Part shown: positions 1 through 10,282 of the stretch, in pieces
Position numbering within the stretch: the stretch's first letter is position 1
Layout: the number at the start of each line of letters is the position of its first letter
Assembly (NCBI GenBank): GCA_037176905.1
Contig: JBBBWG010001904.1
Coordinates: 1 to 32,188 of the forward strand
Length of the DNA stretch: 32,188 nt
Origin: Azolla pinnata
Taxonomy: Eukaryota; Streptophyta; Polypodiopsida; Salviniales; Salviniaceae
Direction: 5' to 3'
Notes under the pieces: model-generated
What the model saw: the letters and a program-made list of their open reading frames with translations, nothing else
Told to the model about the DNA's origin: nothing
The model's database searches: none
Made by a program: the position numbers and the translations under genes

Positions 1-109
1 ATCTCTTCTAATCTTTCTACTAAACCCTAATCTCTTCAAAACCCTATTATATATCTCTAACTCTAATCTATCTATCTATCTCTTTTCTAATCTATCTAAT
101 ATCCAAACC

Positions 110-310
110 TAATCTCTCTAATTTATGTTATCCAAACCTAATCTCTCTAATTTATGTTATCCAAACCTAATCTCTCTTATCTATGTTATCCAAACCTTAT
201 CTCTCTACGTTTGTCTATCTAAACTTAGTCATTAAGATTTGTAATCTATGTTATCCAAACTTTATCTCTCTACGTTCGTCTATCTAAACTTAGTCATTCA
301 ATTCGTAATC
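110..310. repeat. Degenerate tandem repeats (29-bp and ~70-bp units)
   Basis: The phrase 'ttatgttatccaaacctaat' recurs at about 29-bp spacing between 120 and 200. The sequence then passes into two copies of a longer unit that combine 'ttatctctctacgtt' with 'gtctatctaaacttagtcat'. Copies have diverged by a few substitutions. Simple satellite-like DNA with no coding content. Confidence 0.7.
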
Positions 311-1800
311 ATAATTCCCTCATATTGCTCTCCCAAATACATATATGTTCTATTGATTCAATAACATGAATATAATTATTTTCTCTAATTAAATTTCTAT
401 CATTTCCAAATATTAATATTTTCTTAAACTATTCATCTCCCGGTTTAAAACCTCGGTGGTTTCACCCGAACACACATCTGGAACTATGCAGCCTAGAATT
501 TACGACAACGTCGGTCCTAGCTGCCTAGACAAAGTTCATGATCTTCTCGTGTGTTTTCAAATGCGTAAGATTTATTCTACATGTAAAATTTATCCTCCAC
601 AGCTCCCATATAACGGATCTACTAATGATGCAACAATAGTAGAGAGGAGATTAGAGAGAGGAAATGGGTTTTAAGGCGATTAACCACCCCCCGAGCGAAG
701 GACCAGAGATGAATCTAAGTATCAGCTGTGTCCCATCCCATAGATAGTTTATCTTAGATTACACCTCGGAAGTTGATAGGCACAGATCTGCCTAGCCTCA
801 CCAGGACAGGCTTCATAGCGTCTCAAGATGATGTCATAATGAAAGGAGGTAACTAGTCCTATTTTTTATATAAGTTAAACTTCCAGGGCTCCCTGACCAC
901 TAGGCGTGTTCACACCTATCTAGTGGCCATAACATCCCAAAGTAGACTTATAAATTGGTTCCTAAAATTATGCCCATAACATCCCAATGATCAATGGAGA
1001 TCACAAGTTCAACATCTGTAGACATGTCTGCTGTGGTAAAAAAATAGGTGGACTGCACATCGGACTATTCAATTCTTTAGTGCCTAGTGGTCCGTGGTCG
1101 AGGATCGATGATGTATTGGACTTCATCCCTACTTGTGCTCGAATGAGAATCTAATCCTAAAAGTCCATTAGACACAAATAACTTACTTCGAATTGTATAA
1201 CATCTCCAACTCTATCTACGTCTCCTTTTACTGATTGCTGCGTCGATACAACTACTTGTTGACCCAATTGGTCATGTTATAAGTGAAGTTTTGTTGTGGA
1301 GTAAAAGTGTCAAAGCGAACAAGTTGGTGATAAATTGTGGAATGATTTCACTCCATCAATGTTGCTCTCATTCCTTTAATTTGCTCATAATCCACGCCAT
1401 TGTCATGGATTAGAAAATAAGGCAACGGATTAGCCAAAGAGCGTCTGATGTGAGATGACCACCCGTTTCACAGGGCTTAACAAAATGGAGATTAGTCGAT
1501 AATCACATTATGCTGCACCATTAATCATGGGCTTGAATTGCTTGTGATTGAAAATCGCATGTATGTACGCTTAGGTCTTAAAAGGTCACATGTAGTTGTG
1601 AAAGGCTTAAACCGACCTGCAATTTGTGGTTGCCGTTCCAAGATATCATCGCACATGCTAGCAACGACGTGATCTCAACGATGCAAGTGTTGTATTATAA
1701 TCGACACTCGGATGCAAAGAATCTTACTGGGCAAACCATACATCTGGCTTCGAAGAGCAAATGGTGGAGCAAAATGCTCGGAATAAAGACCCAACAATAA

Positions 1801-1900
1801 GTTGCCGAAGGGATTAGAACCCTTGACCTTCCGGTTTTGGATCATCGAATCGACGCCACAATCTTGGATGTGTGGGCTTGTCAATGTGTGCCTGACTCTG
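1801..1900 (-). pseudogene. tRNA-like relic, 3' half resembles tRNA-Trp(CCA)
   Basis: Read on the minus strand, 1850 to 1805 gives an anticodon-loop-like 'gatccaaaacc', then 'ggaaggtcaaggg' and 'ttctaatcccttc'. This matches the order of the anticodon loop, variable loop and T-arm of organelle or bacterial tRNA-Trp with a CCA anticodon, and includes a B-box-like GGTTCTAATCC. Upstream, 'tagcagagtcagg' is A-box-like but too far away. The 5' strand of the anticodon stem does not pair. I read it as a broken tRNA or the head of a tRNA-derived SINE, not a working gene. Confidence 0.35.
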
Positions 1901-1969
1901 CTAAAGTCAAACATGAGTAGCCAGCCATGCAATAGAGGGTTCTATATTGAATAGACTAGCATTGTCCAT

Positions 1970-2335
1970 CTCAGTCTTAGTCTACGCATCTCAGTCAATC
2001 CCAGCCTCTACACCTCAGTCTCTGTAATCTCGGTCGATTCCTATCTGAATCAGAATCGATCTCTATTGCTCAGCCTCTGTATCACGGTCGGTTTCTCTTT
2101 CGAATCTGAATTGAACTCTGCAGCTCAGTCTCTATAACTCGGTCTGTTTCTCTCCGAATCAGAATCGATCTCTGTAGCTCGGTCTCTGTAACCTGGTCTG
2201 TTTCTCTGCGGATCAGAATCAATCTCTATGGCTCAGCCTCTACCATAACCCGGTCTGTTTCTCTCCGGATCAGAATCAATCTCTAGGGCTCAATCTCCAT
2301 AACTCGATCTGTTTCTCTCCAAATCAGAATCAGAG
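1970..2335. repeat. ~55-bp minisatellite upstream of the TOM1-like gene
   Basis: About six degenerate units are anchored on 'ggtctgtttctctcc', followed by 'gaatcagaatc' and 'atctctgtagctc'. Successive anchors sit near 2033, 2093, 2141, 2195, 2251 and 2305, a period of about 54-60 bp. The array lies in the promoter-proximal region, 440-800 bp upstream of the TOM1-like start codon. Confidence 0.8.
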
Positions 2336-2489
2336 AAAGACATGTAGATACCAGAGGCAACAGAATCAGATAGCACGCATCCACGACAAGAAGAATACAG
2401 ATCGATCCGACGCAGAACTGGCCCAAAACACATGAGACAAAGTGAGCCAAAAAAGAAATGTGGATTATGGAATCAATAGAGACAAGATC

Positions 2490-2536
2490 CTTCTTCTTCT
2501 TTCTTCTTTCTTCTTCTTCTTCTTCTTCTTCTTCTT
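2490..2536. repeat. (TTC)n microsatellite in the 5' leader region of the TOM1-like gene
   Basis: A polypyrimidine TTC/TTCT run of about 45 bases lies roughly 240 bases upstream of the start codon, in the likely promoter or 5'UTR. It creates artefactual poly-Phe, poly-Ser and poly-Glu open frames on both strands. Confidence 0.85.
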
Positions 2537-2771
2537 GCTCATCCAAAATCGCCCACCAACAGAAAAACATAACACTGTTCAGTCTCCATTCCCCATCTCT
2601 GCTCGCCCCCAAATCGCCCAACAACAGAGAACCCCGCTCTGCGCTCGTCCTTCCCTTGCTCCTCCTGATCGCCCACCAACAGATTCCCGTCATCAGATTC
2701 CAGATAATCCTCTTCTTCTGCTTCTTCTTCATGTCGATGCATTAGATCTAGTCCTCTCCTGCCCTCTGGCG

Positions 2772-5700
2772 ATGGATATGGCGCTCAATGGCACCGCAAT
2801 GGTGTCCTCCTTCCTCCTCCGCAGCCTGGCCTCCGTTGCTTCCTCGACGACCTTGGAGGATGGCGTCTTCTACTTCTTGTCTGCTGCTTACTCCCTCGTC
2901 GCCCTCGTCGCCCTGGTAACGAGAACCCCGAAAATTCTCGTCTTTTTTTCCGTGTTTGTCTCGAGATTTTGCACCGTGTTTTTCTGCACAGTCGCTTCTT
3001 TGTTCTGCTTCGCAGCATTGTGTGTCTTGTCTGGGATTTTCTTCTGTTATCCTCGCTTGCTTCGTTTAGGGTTGAGTGTTTCTATCGCTGGATGATGTCG
3101 CCTTGCATTTTTGCTATCATAGAATTTGACGTTTAGAGTTACGTGGGTCATCACTGTACAATGCCATTGCTTTTTGTCGCGGGGTTGGAAATGGGGTTCG
3201 AGATTCTGTTGTGGAGATCATTATTGTTTTGTAGCAGTAGTGGGGCTAACTGTTGCCACACTGGATTTAGTTACATTTGGGCTTGGATGAAGAATGCCAT
3301 GCTTCATTAGTTAATCAGAACAGTACTCAAAGCTTGAGTTGTATTCAGAATGTGGTTTGAGTGAGCATGAGAATTACAGCTGAATTTGAGGGAACTTTCA
3401 CTCATAGGTATCTATGGTTCCGAGCAAGGCATTGAACTTAGGAAATTAGGTTTTTGAGCACCGCATTGAACTGGCAGGACGCATTGGGACATTGTTGGGG
3501 TATTCTCTGATAAATGCATCTATCCATATTCTCACACACGCACGGTGGTTTTCTCTATCGATATGGATGGTAGGTAAGGCCATCAATGATCAGGGATGGG
3601 TGATCTAGGGAGGAGGAGTAGGATAGAAGCTCAAGAGAAATCCTTAAGGGAAATGACAAGGACGATGCCCTACATATTTTATGGGCCATGGTTTTACCAA
3701 ACTCAAATTAGATCCTATAAAATTCATATCCAGATGAAAGAAAAAAAGAGAAGTGCATTTATACTCGGCTTTGAGCTGATTTATCAGAGCATCTAAATGC
3801 AAACTCTTTGAATTCTGACAATGGTATTGCGGCAACTTAATAATGCATTCAAGCTAAACATATCTATGCATTGGGAATGCCCTCCCTTCCTCCCTCTCTC
3901 CCTGAACACATTCCTCTCTCAATCCAATGTGCACTCTCGATTGCAATGTTGCATTGCTAAAAATTCCTAAACAATTCCAGAATTTATCATGGAAAACATG
4001 CCTCATTTCTGGTTCTATAGGCCTCTGAGGACGATAATGGAATCTATCTATCTATCTATCTAGCTATCTATCTATGATTTTACCTGTTAGATTCCATATG
4101 TCTCACTTTTGGATCTATCTATCTATCTATATTGAATTCACACAATTTATCATGGAAACACACCTCATTTTTGGTTTCATAGGACTCTGAGAATGGTAAT
4201 CGAATCTATCTATCTATGAATCTACCTATTCATATATCTATTTCTTATGTCTGGGAATCCAGTGTTTTAGATGACAGCCACGCAAATGCTTGCAGGCACA
4301 ATTGTACCGCATTCAAATGCGAGCGCCACGCTATGGATGGACAACGCAGAAGGTGTTCCATTTGATGAACTTTGTCGTCAATGCTGGCAAGTGTTCTCTT
4401 TTATTCTCTCCTGTGTTTTCCTCCAGTTTTCTTCTTGAAAAACTCAATTAACAATCCTGAAATTTGAGCTCAAATTGACCGGCATATACAAAATCATTTT
4501 GGTACAGTTCGAGCCCTTGTTTTTGGCTTCTACAGGAACGTATTCTCCTTTGAGATTAAGGTAAACAGAACTAGGCTACATTGTGCAGTCTTTTATCTTT
4601 CTTTTTAAGAAAAGAAAAGAAACAAAAAGAAGAAGTCTACTTTTTTACTTTGCTTTGTTGATTCTTATATGCTCCAGATCTTCACCATCATTCTTTTGGA
4701 CTTTCCTGGTCTCCTATTCTTTTCGACATATACGCTGCTTGTTCTCTTTTGGGCAGAAATATATCACCAGGTCCTTTTAGCGCACTCTGCTGATAGAACT
4801 CATTGCAGCACCGTCACAATGCAGTTCTGATGCTTTTCTTGTGTAACAGGCAAGGAGTTTGCCATCTGACAAGCTACGTCCTGGATTTCTTATCATGAAC
4901 GGCCTTATTTATGCAATACAGGTCCCAATGTCACTCCATCCATTTAAAGTTGTCAAAAGTAATGATAGAACTCTGTATAGCTCTATAACTCTGCTGCCTG
5001 TATTTCATGTTTTTACAGATTATCTTATGGTTACTTGAGTGGTTAAGCTATACTGCAGCAACTATAGCTGTAGCAAGATTATTCTTTGCAAGTGAGTAGC
5101 TATATAATGTTTAGTTACACACAGTTTTGTGAGTGTCTTACATCCATTGTTTGAGGGGAACTAGTGGATACTTGATTTTTCCTGTAGTATTACATCCATT
5201 TAATAACCAAATAACTCCAATATATGAAATTGTAATTAGAAATCAGACACGTGAAACTGTGAACAAGTAGATCAGGAATTACTTCCTGTGTTGGAATTGC
5301 TGTTTTCTTCCTGTTTTTCCTGCCACCTCAAAAAAGTAGCAAGATGTGTAGCATGGGTTTGGGTAAGGGTCAGAAATTACACTGCTCTAATGCTAAGGTG
5401 TTGCTTACTGGTTTTGCAGCTGTTTCCTTCTTTGCTGCTGTTGGTTTCTTGCTTTTCGGTGGAAGGTGCGAGTTCGTTGTCAGTGATAAATACGCATGTT
5501 AATATCACAAGACTTAGCCTCTTTGATGTTTTTGCTTGCCCTTGTGAAGGTTATTCTTGATGCTTAGCCAGTTTCCACTTGAGTCAAAAGGTCGACGAAA
5601 GAAACTGAAAGAGGTATATACAGTTCTAAAAATTTCAAAAATTGCCTCAATTTAGGTGATAAAATGAGGATTTCAAGTCTTTCAACAATTTAGTGCCTTA

Positions 5701-6389
5701 TCATGTATAAACACTAAACTTATATGGTTCGAATTCTCATATATTGCCGAAACGGATGGGCATTTTTTGAGATTTCCATAAACATCATGAAAAGCTGGTT
5801 GAGTTAAATGGCAATTGGTGTAATTGTTGACAGGTTGGATTCGTCACCGTCATATGCTGCACATGTTTCATCATAAGAACAATTGTGGTATGTCATATAT
5901 CATCCAATAATAAATGCTTGATTTTGGGTGCAGCTCCCCCTTATAAATTAATCTGTAACAGAATGAGAATACTTAACAACTTAGTGTGCAGGCTTTTGGA
6001 AATTTTTCATGAATTTTTGAATTGGTAAAGATGAATTTCTCAGGTAGCTTTGTCGGCATTTGATGATGATGTTGATCTGAATGTGCTCGATCATCCGGTG
6101 TTGAACCTGGTATTCTATCTGGTAAGCTTCGGTTTACACCTCAGAGTTTTTCCAGCCCTAAAGTTTGAGTTTTAGATTTTTTAGGATGGCATTCTTGCCC
6201 CATGGCTGCTAGGGGAAGAATCCAAACCGTTTCGCTTCCTGAGAGTTGTGATTTAGTAGGAACTGGGTATTATGCAAGTGCATGATTTTGTGTATTGTTT
6301 GTTTTGAGAAACAGCTGGTGGAGATCTTACCATCGAGTCTTGTGCTATTCATTCTACGTAAGCTACCACCAAAAACTCAAGTTCGATGA
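2772..6389 (+). CDS. TOM1: TOM1/THH1/TOM3-family seven-helix membrane protein (11 exons, 280 aa)
   Basis: Exons: 2772-2915, 4296-4386, 4508-4560, 4678-4770, 4850-4921, 5019-5091, 5420-5465, 5550-5613, 5834-5887, 6044-6121 and 6315-6389 (843 nt). Every junction keeps frame and has GT or GC donors and AG acceptors. The product follows the Arabidopsis TOM1 family along its whole length: '[20 protein letters not shown]' at about 53-72, '[20 protein letters not shown]' at about 103-122, '[19 protein letters not shown]', '[12 protein letters not shown]'-like text in exon 10, and the tail '[16 protein letters not shown]'. About seven hydrophobic helices are visible. Family members are about 290 aa, so it looks complete. 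Known in Arabidopsis: vacuolar-membrane proteins that bind tobamovirus replication proteins and are needed for virus multiplication; the normal cell role is poorly known. The first ATG of the coding exon gives a short N-terminus (MDMALNG). Intron 1 is 1,380 bp; intron 2 uses a GC donor. Confidence 0.93.
2916..4295 (+). other. Intron 1 of the TOM1-like gene (1.4 kb, TCTA microsatellites)
   Basis: The donor is 'gtaacg' and the acceptor 'gcttgcag'. The intron carries three interrupted (TCTA)n tracts at about 4034-4076, 4112-4132 and 4204-4220. The first two are separated by copies of 'atttatcatggaaa.a' and 'ggttctataggcctctgagg'-like text, so a ~120-150 bp segment appears duplicated at 3978-4080 and 4143-4230. 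No hidden exon is needed: exon 1 and exon 2 join directly in the family alignment (ALVAL/AQLYRIQ). Confidence 0.75.
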
Positions 6390-8312
6390 AAAAAGACGAG
6401 CAATGCGTCCAATCTAGGCTTCTATCCAGAGAGAGTCACAGTTGCGGCAAGTTGAAGCTTTGCTTTTTATGTAGCAATCGAGTTTAAATTCTTTATGGGG
6501 CTGCATTTGAAGCTTCTCAGTGGATATGTTTTGAAAACTCTTATTGGTTGGATATATTACATACATACATATATTTTGCGTATATGTATATGTATGGAGG
6601 GCATTTCTGTGATACCATAGTTGGGACGAAGGCATTCCTTGCAACTGCATTTGGTAGAACTGCACTCTCAGCAAAAAGCTGGCTGAGGAGAGATCATCGG
6701 TTGAAGCAACAAAACACACAATCATTGTTTGAAATAAAAGCTAAGGGGACAGCAAAGAGAAATGGCACTCCTTGTTATGACCCTATGGAGGGAGGACGGC
6801 AGAAAAGAAGTCTTTGGTTTGTGAGTTTTCTGTCATCTTGGGAGACTCACGTTGAGCATTCAACAGTCTCATGACACAAGTATTTTAACAGACATGTAGT
6901 TTGGTCGGCGGTTGGTTCTTTGGATTTCCTAAATACTCTTATGAGAATTAATGAGTAGTCTAGGATTTTGGTAATGTCAACAACTAAAATTTCTTTGGGA
7001 CATAATCATGCATGAATGGCATAGTTAGGGTGTTTTATTGTGGGTTAGAAGTTGTAACTAGTTATATACCATAGAGGAAAATTTAGAGATAATGTAGCTA
7101 TCTTATTTTCCATTCTTTGACTTCTTCAAATGGATCTGCAGTATTCACTAGAACTCCTTATATGTACATAACCAATGACTTCCATTATGTATGCATGCAT
7201 GCATGCATAAGGTGAAGAATGATATCACAAATGCAAAGCATTGAATATAGGAGGCATCATCTATAAGCGATAGATGAAGCTAGTAAATGCCTCACATATG
7301 GCAGTATAGGTATCATCTATGAAGGATGGAGGAAGCTGAGTAAACAACTCACATCTGCCAGTATAGATAAAATCATCTATGAAGGATAGATGAAGCCATT
7401 AGCAAGAAACCGTATCATACTTCATGTTAATCATCAAAAAACTTGGAGTTGGTCTGATCCTAACTAATGCCGATACAGGTTGTTTGTATCTCTCTCACCC
7501 CTGTTTCATTGGTGGTGAGTGCAATCCACAGCCAACAATAGCTACTTTGGTGATTGATTACTTCAGTTGACACCTTAGCGTGTGCTATTCTTGATCTACT
7601 GAGGCGGCTTTTTAGTGATTGTGTTAAAAAATCAGGCACAATTCTAATTCAATGGTCAAATTTTACAGCATGACAGTTACTCCAGTTGCAAAGAAGTTGA
7701 AATCATCATGTCTACAGAAGGTGATTGAAATCACAGAACCAAAAGGACTGCTCATGCAAGCTGACATTCAGCCCTCCAGCACATCAAGGCAGAGCATCTA
7801 TTCATAGCATCAAAAGAGGCCCCTCTGCATGTCAATTGTGGAAAAATCATCTCATCCAATGTTTTTATTAAGCAGATGGTGGTATTGGTGCACAGAAGAT
7901 ACCGCTGTTTAGGGAGGAAAATCGAGGCTCTGATCACCCAGAAAATGCGGAAAGAGATGATGGTACTAAATGTGGACAGAAAAGTTATCAAAATACAACA
8001 TCAATTGCATAATAAATTTGCGAGTTCCATACCAAAAACTGCATTCCAATCTGACTACTCTTGAGGTACATGTGATCAAGAGGGTGAAAGCTGCAGGCTC
8101 AAGCTGTTCAGGTCCAAATTCAATGAAGAAGCATCATCGAAGCCAGTGTGGGAGATATATATATATATATATAGAGTAGTACTCCTGATATAAGCAGGGA
8201 CGATCAGATCTCAAAATAGTGCGTGCTGGAAACCAATGCTCGAAAGAAACCTTATTTGCCTTGGCAAAACTACAAAGTTTGCGAGCAGAATTCCAGACGA
8301 TGGTAAGATCTA
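6390..8312. other. Convergent spacer between the TOM1-like and BAP31-like genes
   Basis: This stretch holds the 3' ends of two convergent genes and AT-rich spacer. It includes an ATAC/TATG tract near 6556-6600, a GCAT palindromic run at 7190-7207, the diverged ~60-bp repeats listed separately, and an (AT)n run at 8155-8172. The open frames here (for example 6548-6874 +) have no recognisable domain, and I do not call them. Confidence 0.6.
7250..7397. repeat. Diverged ~60-bp tandem repeat, 2.5 copies
   Basis: 'atcatctat', 'gatagatgaagc' or 'ggatggaggaagc', then 'ctcacat.tg.cagtatag' recur in the same order at about 7254, 7312 and 7370. The third copy is partial. No coding content is seen. Confidence 0.65.
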
Positions 8313-8711
8313 TCAGCTCGAATGGAGCTGCTTCAAGCGCTCTGCTTGTGCACTCAGCCCATCGATCTGCAACAGCAGGTGAGTAACACAGTAGAGGAGC
8401 CAGTAGAGGAGAAGGGCCGAAATGACGAGGATGGCGTTCCGCTGTGTCTTCATGATCGACTTGGAGTACCTGATCTGCTCTAGCTTGCAATCCGAACCGC
8501 CTTCGCACTTCTGCAGGTTCTCAAACTTCCAATAGATGTCTAGGAGCAGGAAGAGGCAGAACGGAATCGTGGTGAGCAATGGCTGTAGAGCGCTCTTTGC
8601 GACGGAGATAAGTCCCTTTCGGATCCTCTCGAATCCTGGCATTGTCACAAGCAAGAGGATGATCGCCTCCGCCCCCACTATATATGTCAGCACCACCCAT
8701 TCCAACGCCAT
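8313..8711 (-). CDS. BAP31: BAP31-type endoplasmic reticulum transmembrane protein
   Basis: This single coding exon encodes about 132 aa. It follows the short plant members of the BAP31/BCAP31 family: the start 'MALEWVVLTYIVGAEAIILL', then 'MPGFERIRKGLISV', 'IPFCLFLLLDIYWKFE', a Cys pair around 'CEGGSDC', 'SIMKTQRNAILVISALLLYW', and a C-terminal amphipathic stretch 'AQAERLKQL'. Three hydrophobic segments lie at about 3-22, 44-62 and 93-113. In the known family these are ER-resident proteins acting as cargo receptors or chaperones for membrane-protein export and quality control; animal and yeast forms add a coiled coil and a KKXX tail that the plant short forms lack. I chose the ATG at 8711, not the in-frame one at 8729, because a good acceptor ('gatgtgcag') lies between them, so the upstream ATG is probably intronic. 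It converges on the TOM1-like gene. Confidence 0.9.
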   Translation of the reverse strand: MALEWVVLTYIVGAEAIILLLVTMPGFERIRKGLISVAKSALQPLLTTIPFCLFLLLDIYWKFENLQKCEGGSDCKLEQIRYSKSIMKTQRNAILVISALLLYWLLYCVTHLLLQIDGLSAQAERLKQLHSS

Positions 8712-8723
8712 CGCTTCTCTCTC

Positions 8724-10190
8724 CTGCACATCAGAGAAACCCTAGCTTTTCTGAAAACAGGAAATGGCATACAAAGAGCGGATGGGAGAACAGAAACGGA
8801 AGCGGAGTACAGTTCGAAACAGATTCTTGATACAGGAAAACAAAATTTGGAAATCTGCAAATGTATGGAAGCACAGAAATTGAATACATTCCAAAGTTTG
8901 CGCCCTCGAAACCTCGCCCATAACAAACTCCATGTTATGGCATCATTCCTTTCACAAGGAGCAAATGCCTGGTGTTTCCACGACACAAAACCGTACTCCA
9001 CATGCTGAAAGAGTTCCTTAAACAATGTCAATTGCAGCAAAACAACTCTCTTGCATATGAGGAGTTCAGAAACGGAGAACAGCTCCAAATTACTCTTGAT
9101 ACAGGAAAAAGTATGGGAAGCCTCCAAGTGTATGGAAGTGCAGAAATTGAGTACATTCCAAAGATTGCCCATCGAAACCTCGCCTGTAACAAACTCCATG
9201 TTATGGCATCATTCCTTTTGACAAGGAACGAATCCTGGTCTTTCCACGACATAAAAAAGACAGTATACTCCAAAATGCTGAAATAGTTCCTTAAACAATG
9301 CCAAATCTTTTTTGTAGGCGAAACAGCTCTTTCCAGATGGTGGTCTTTCCACATTTTCCGGCTTTCAACAGCAGAAAAACAAAGAAGCATCGCATTCTAT
9401 GCCAGAAGGGTAGAGCAGAGAGAAACACAAATACCAAGTCCATTTCTGACAAATTCCATGTGTTGGATCTATGGAGCATTGAGTAAATTTCCAAATTTTC
9501 TAAGTTGAAATGGAAGCAGCGCCCATAGCTGTAAGTAGCAATGGCAATAGAATATTCACGCAGAATCATCCATATTGATAGGACCACCATGTTGAAGATG
9601 CTAGTCCGTTCGTTGGGCAAAAGCCTGAATCGGAGGGAAAGATCAAGCAAACGAATAGGTCTCTGAATCCCGGATTATATGACCCATTCTCTCCTTGATC
9701 AGAGATGACAAAAAGAGCAGTTTTGATCACAATGCTCCAGCAAAGGCCAGAAATTTGATCACTCGCGTGTTTCCTCATACTGTAGGCAGCTAGGTCGGAG
9801 ATGAGGATTGTGGGTGCTTCAGACAGATACTAACTTTTCTCTGGCAGTGACATTCATGGAGTGACACGAATCACACGAATGCAGCACAAGGGGAAGAAGC
9901 GAGAAAGCAGACAGAACAGACGCGAGATTCTGGCGATGCACAAACCCTAGAAAGAGAGAACGGATTCAAAGCAGGAGAGGCTCGATCGATCCCAGCTCGC
10001 TCCTCAAACCCTAGAAAACAGAGAGGAAGGAGAACTAGGCCAAATCATCGGAAGGGGATTGTCGTTGCGGGTGCGCGTTGGAAGAGATGGTCGGGCTGTG
10101 CGGGGCCTGCGTTTTTAGGGTTTCCAGGGAGAAAGAAGAAGAGGAGAGCAGAGCAAAGCAGAGCAGAGATGGCAGAGAGCGAACCTGCTT
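8724..10190 (-). other. Probable 5'UTR intron and upstream region of the BAP31-like gene
   Basis: An acceptor 'tttctctgatgtgcag' ends 12 bases before the BAP31-like start codon, so the upstream ~1.4 kb is probably a 5'UTR intron. A possible donor, 'caagcag' followed by 'gttcgc', lies near 10183, just after a GC-richer leader-like stretch (about 10190-10260 on the minus strand). Several 'aaaccctag' telo-box-type motifs occur at about 8737, 9943 and 10008; such motifs are common near plant promoters. The exact transcript start and the donor are inference. Confidence 0.45.
8790..9345. repeat. ~300-bp tandem duplication in the BAP31-like upstream region
   Basis: Two long copies, about 8790-9065 and 9075-9345, share the same order of phrases: 'cttgatacaggaaaa', 'gtatggaag', 'cagaaattga.tacattccaa', 'tcgaaacctcgcc', 'aacaaactccatgttatggc', 'tttccacgac', and 'tccttaaacaatg'. 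Identity looks roughly 80-85% with small indels, so it is an old direct duplication. It creates pseudo-homologous open frames on the minus strand that are not genes. Confidence 0.85.
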
Positions 10191-10282
10191 GAATCTGTCC
10201 TTCTTCCGGGGAGCGAATCCGCAGCAGATCTGGACTCTGAACTCTGTGTCTTCCTCCCCAAATCGCCCACAACCAAAAAATC

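Larger units (their letters stand above)
1..1940. other. AT-rich gene-free spacer with short degenerate tandem repeats
   Basis: No coding exon can be supported here; the open frames are short and have no recognisable domain. The first 310 bases are degenerate tandem repeats. A ~29-bp unit built on 'ccaaacctaatctctc' occurs about three times at 110-200. A ~70-bp unit containing 'tctatctaaacttagtcatt' occurs twice at about 190-310. Around 1801-1900 the minus strand has a tRNA-like stretch, listed separately. The rest looks like old intergenic or transposon-derived DNA that I cannot classify. Confidence 0.6.

Noticed and set aside
1..310. 'aaccctaatc' text at the window start as a possible telomere or subtelomere
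   Set aside because: There are no consecutive TTTAGGG/CCCTAAA units; the repeats are a different 29-bp and 70-bp motif.
2283..3095. Long overlapping frames on both strands around the TTC tract, with poly-Phe, poly-Ser and poly-Glu
   Set aside because: They come from the microsatellite. Only the part from 2772 to 2915 is coding, as exon 1 of the TOM1-like gene.
8687..9650. Series of minus-strand frames with similar peptides, looking like a small gene family
   Set aside because: The similarity is explained by the ~300-bp non-coding tandem duplication upstream of the BAP31-like gene; no domain and no shared start context.
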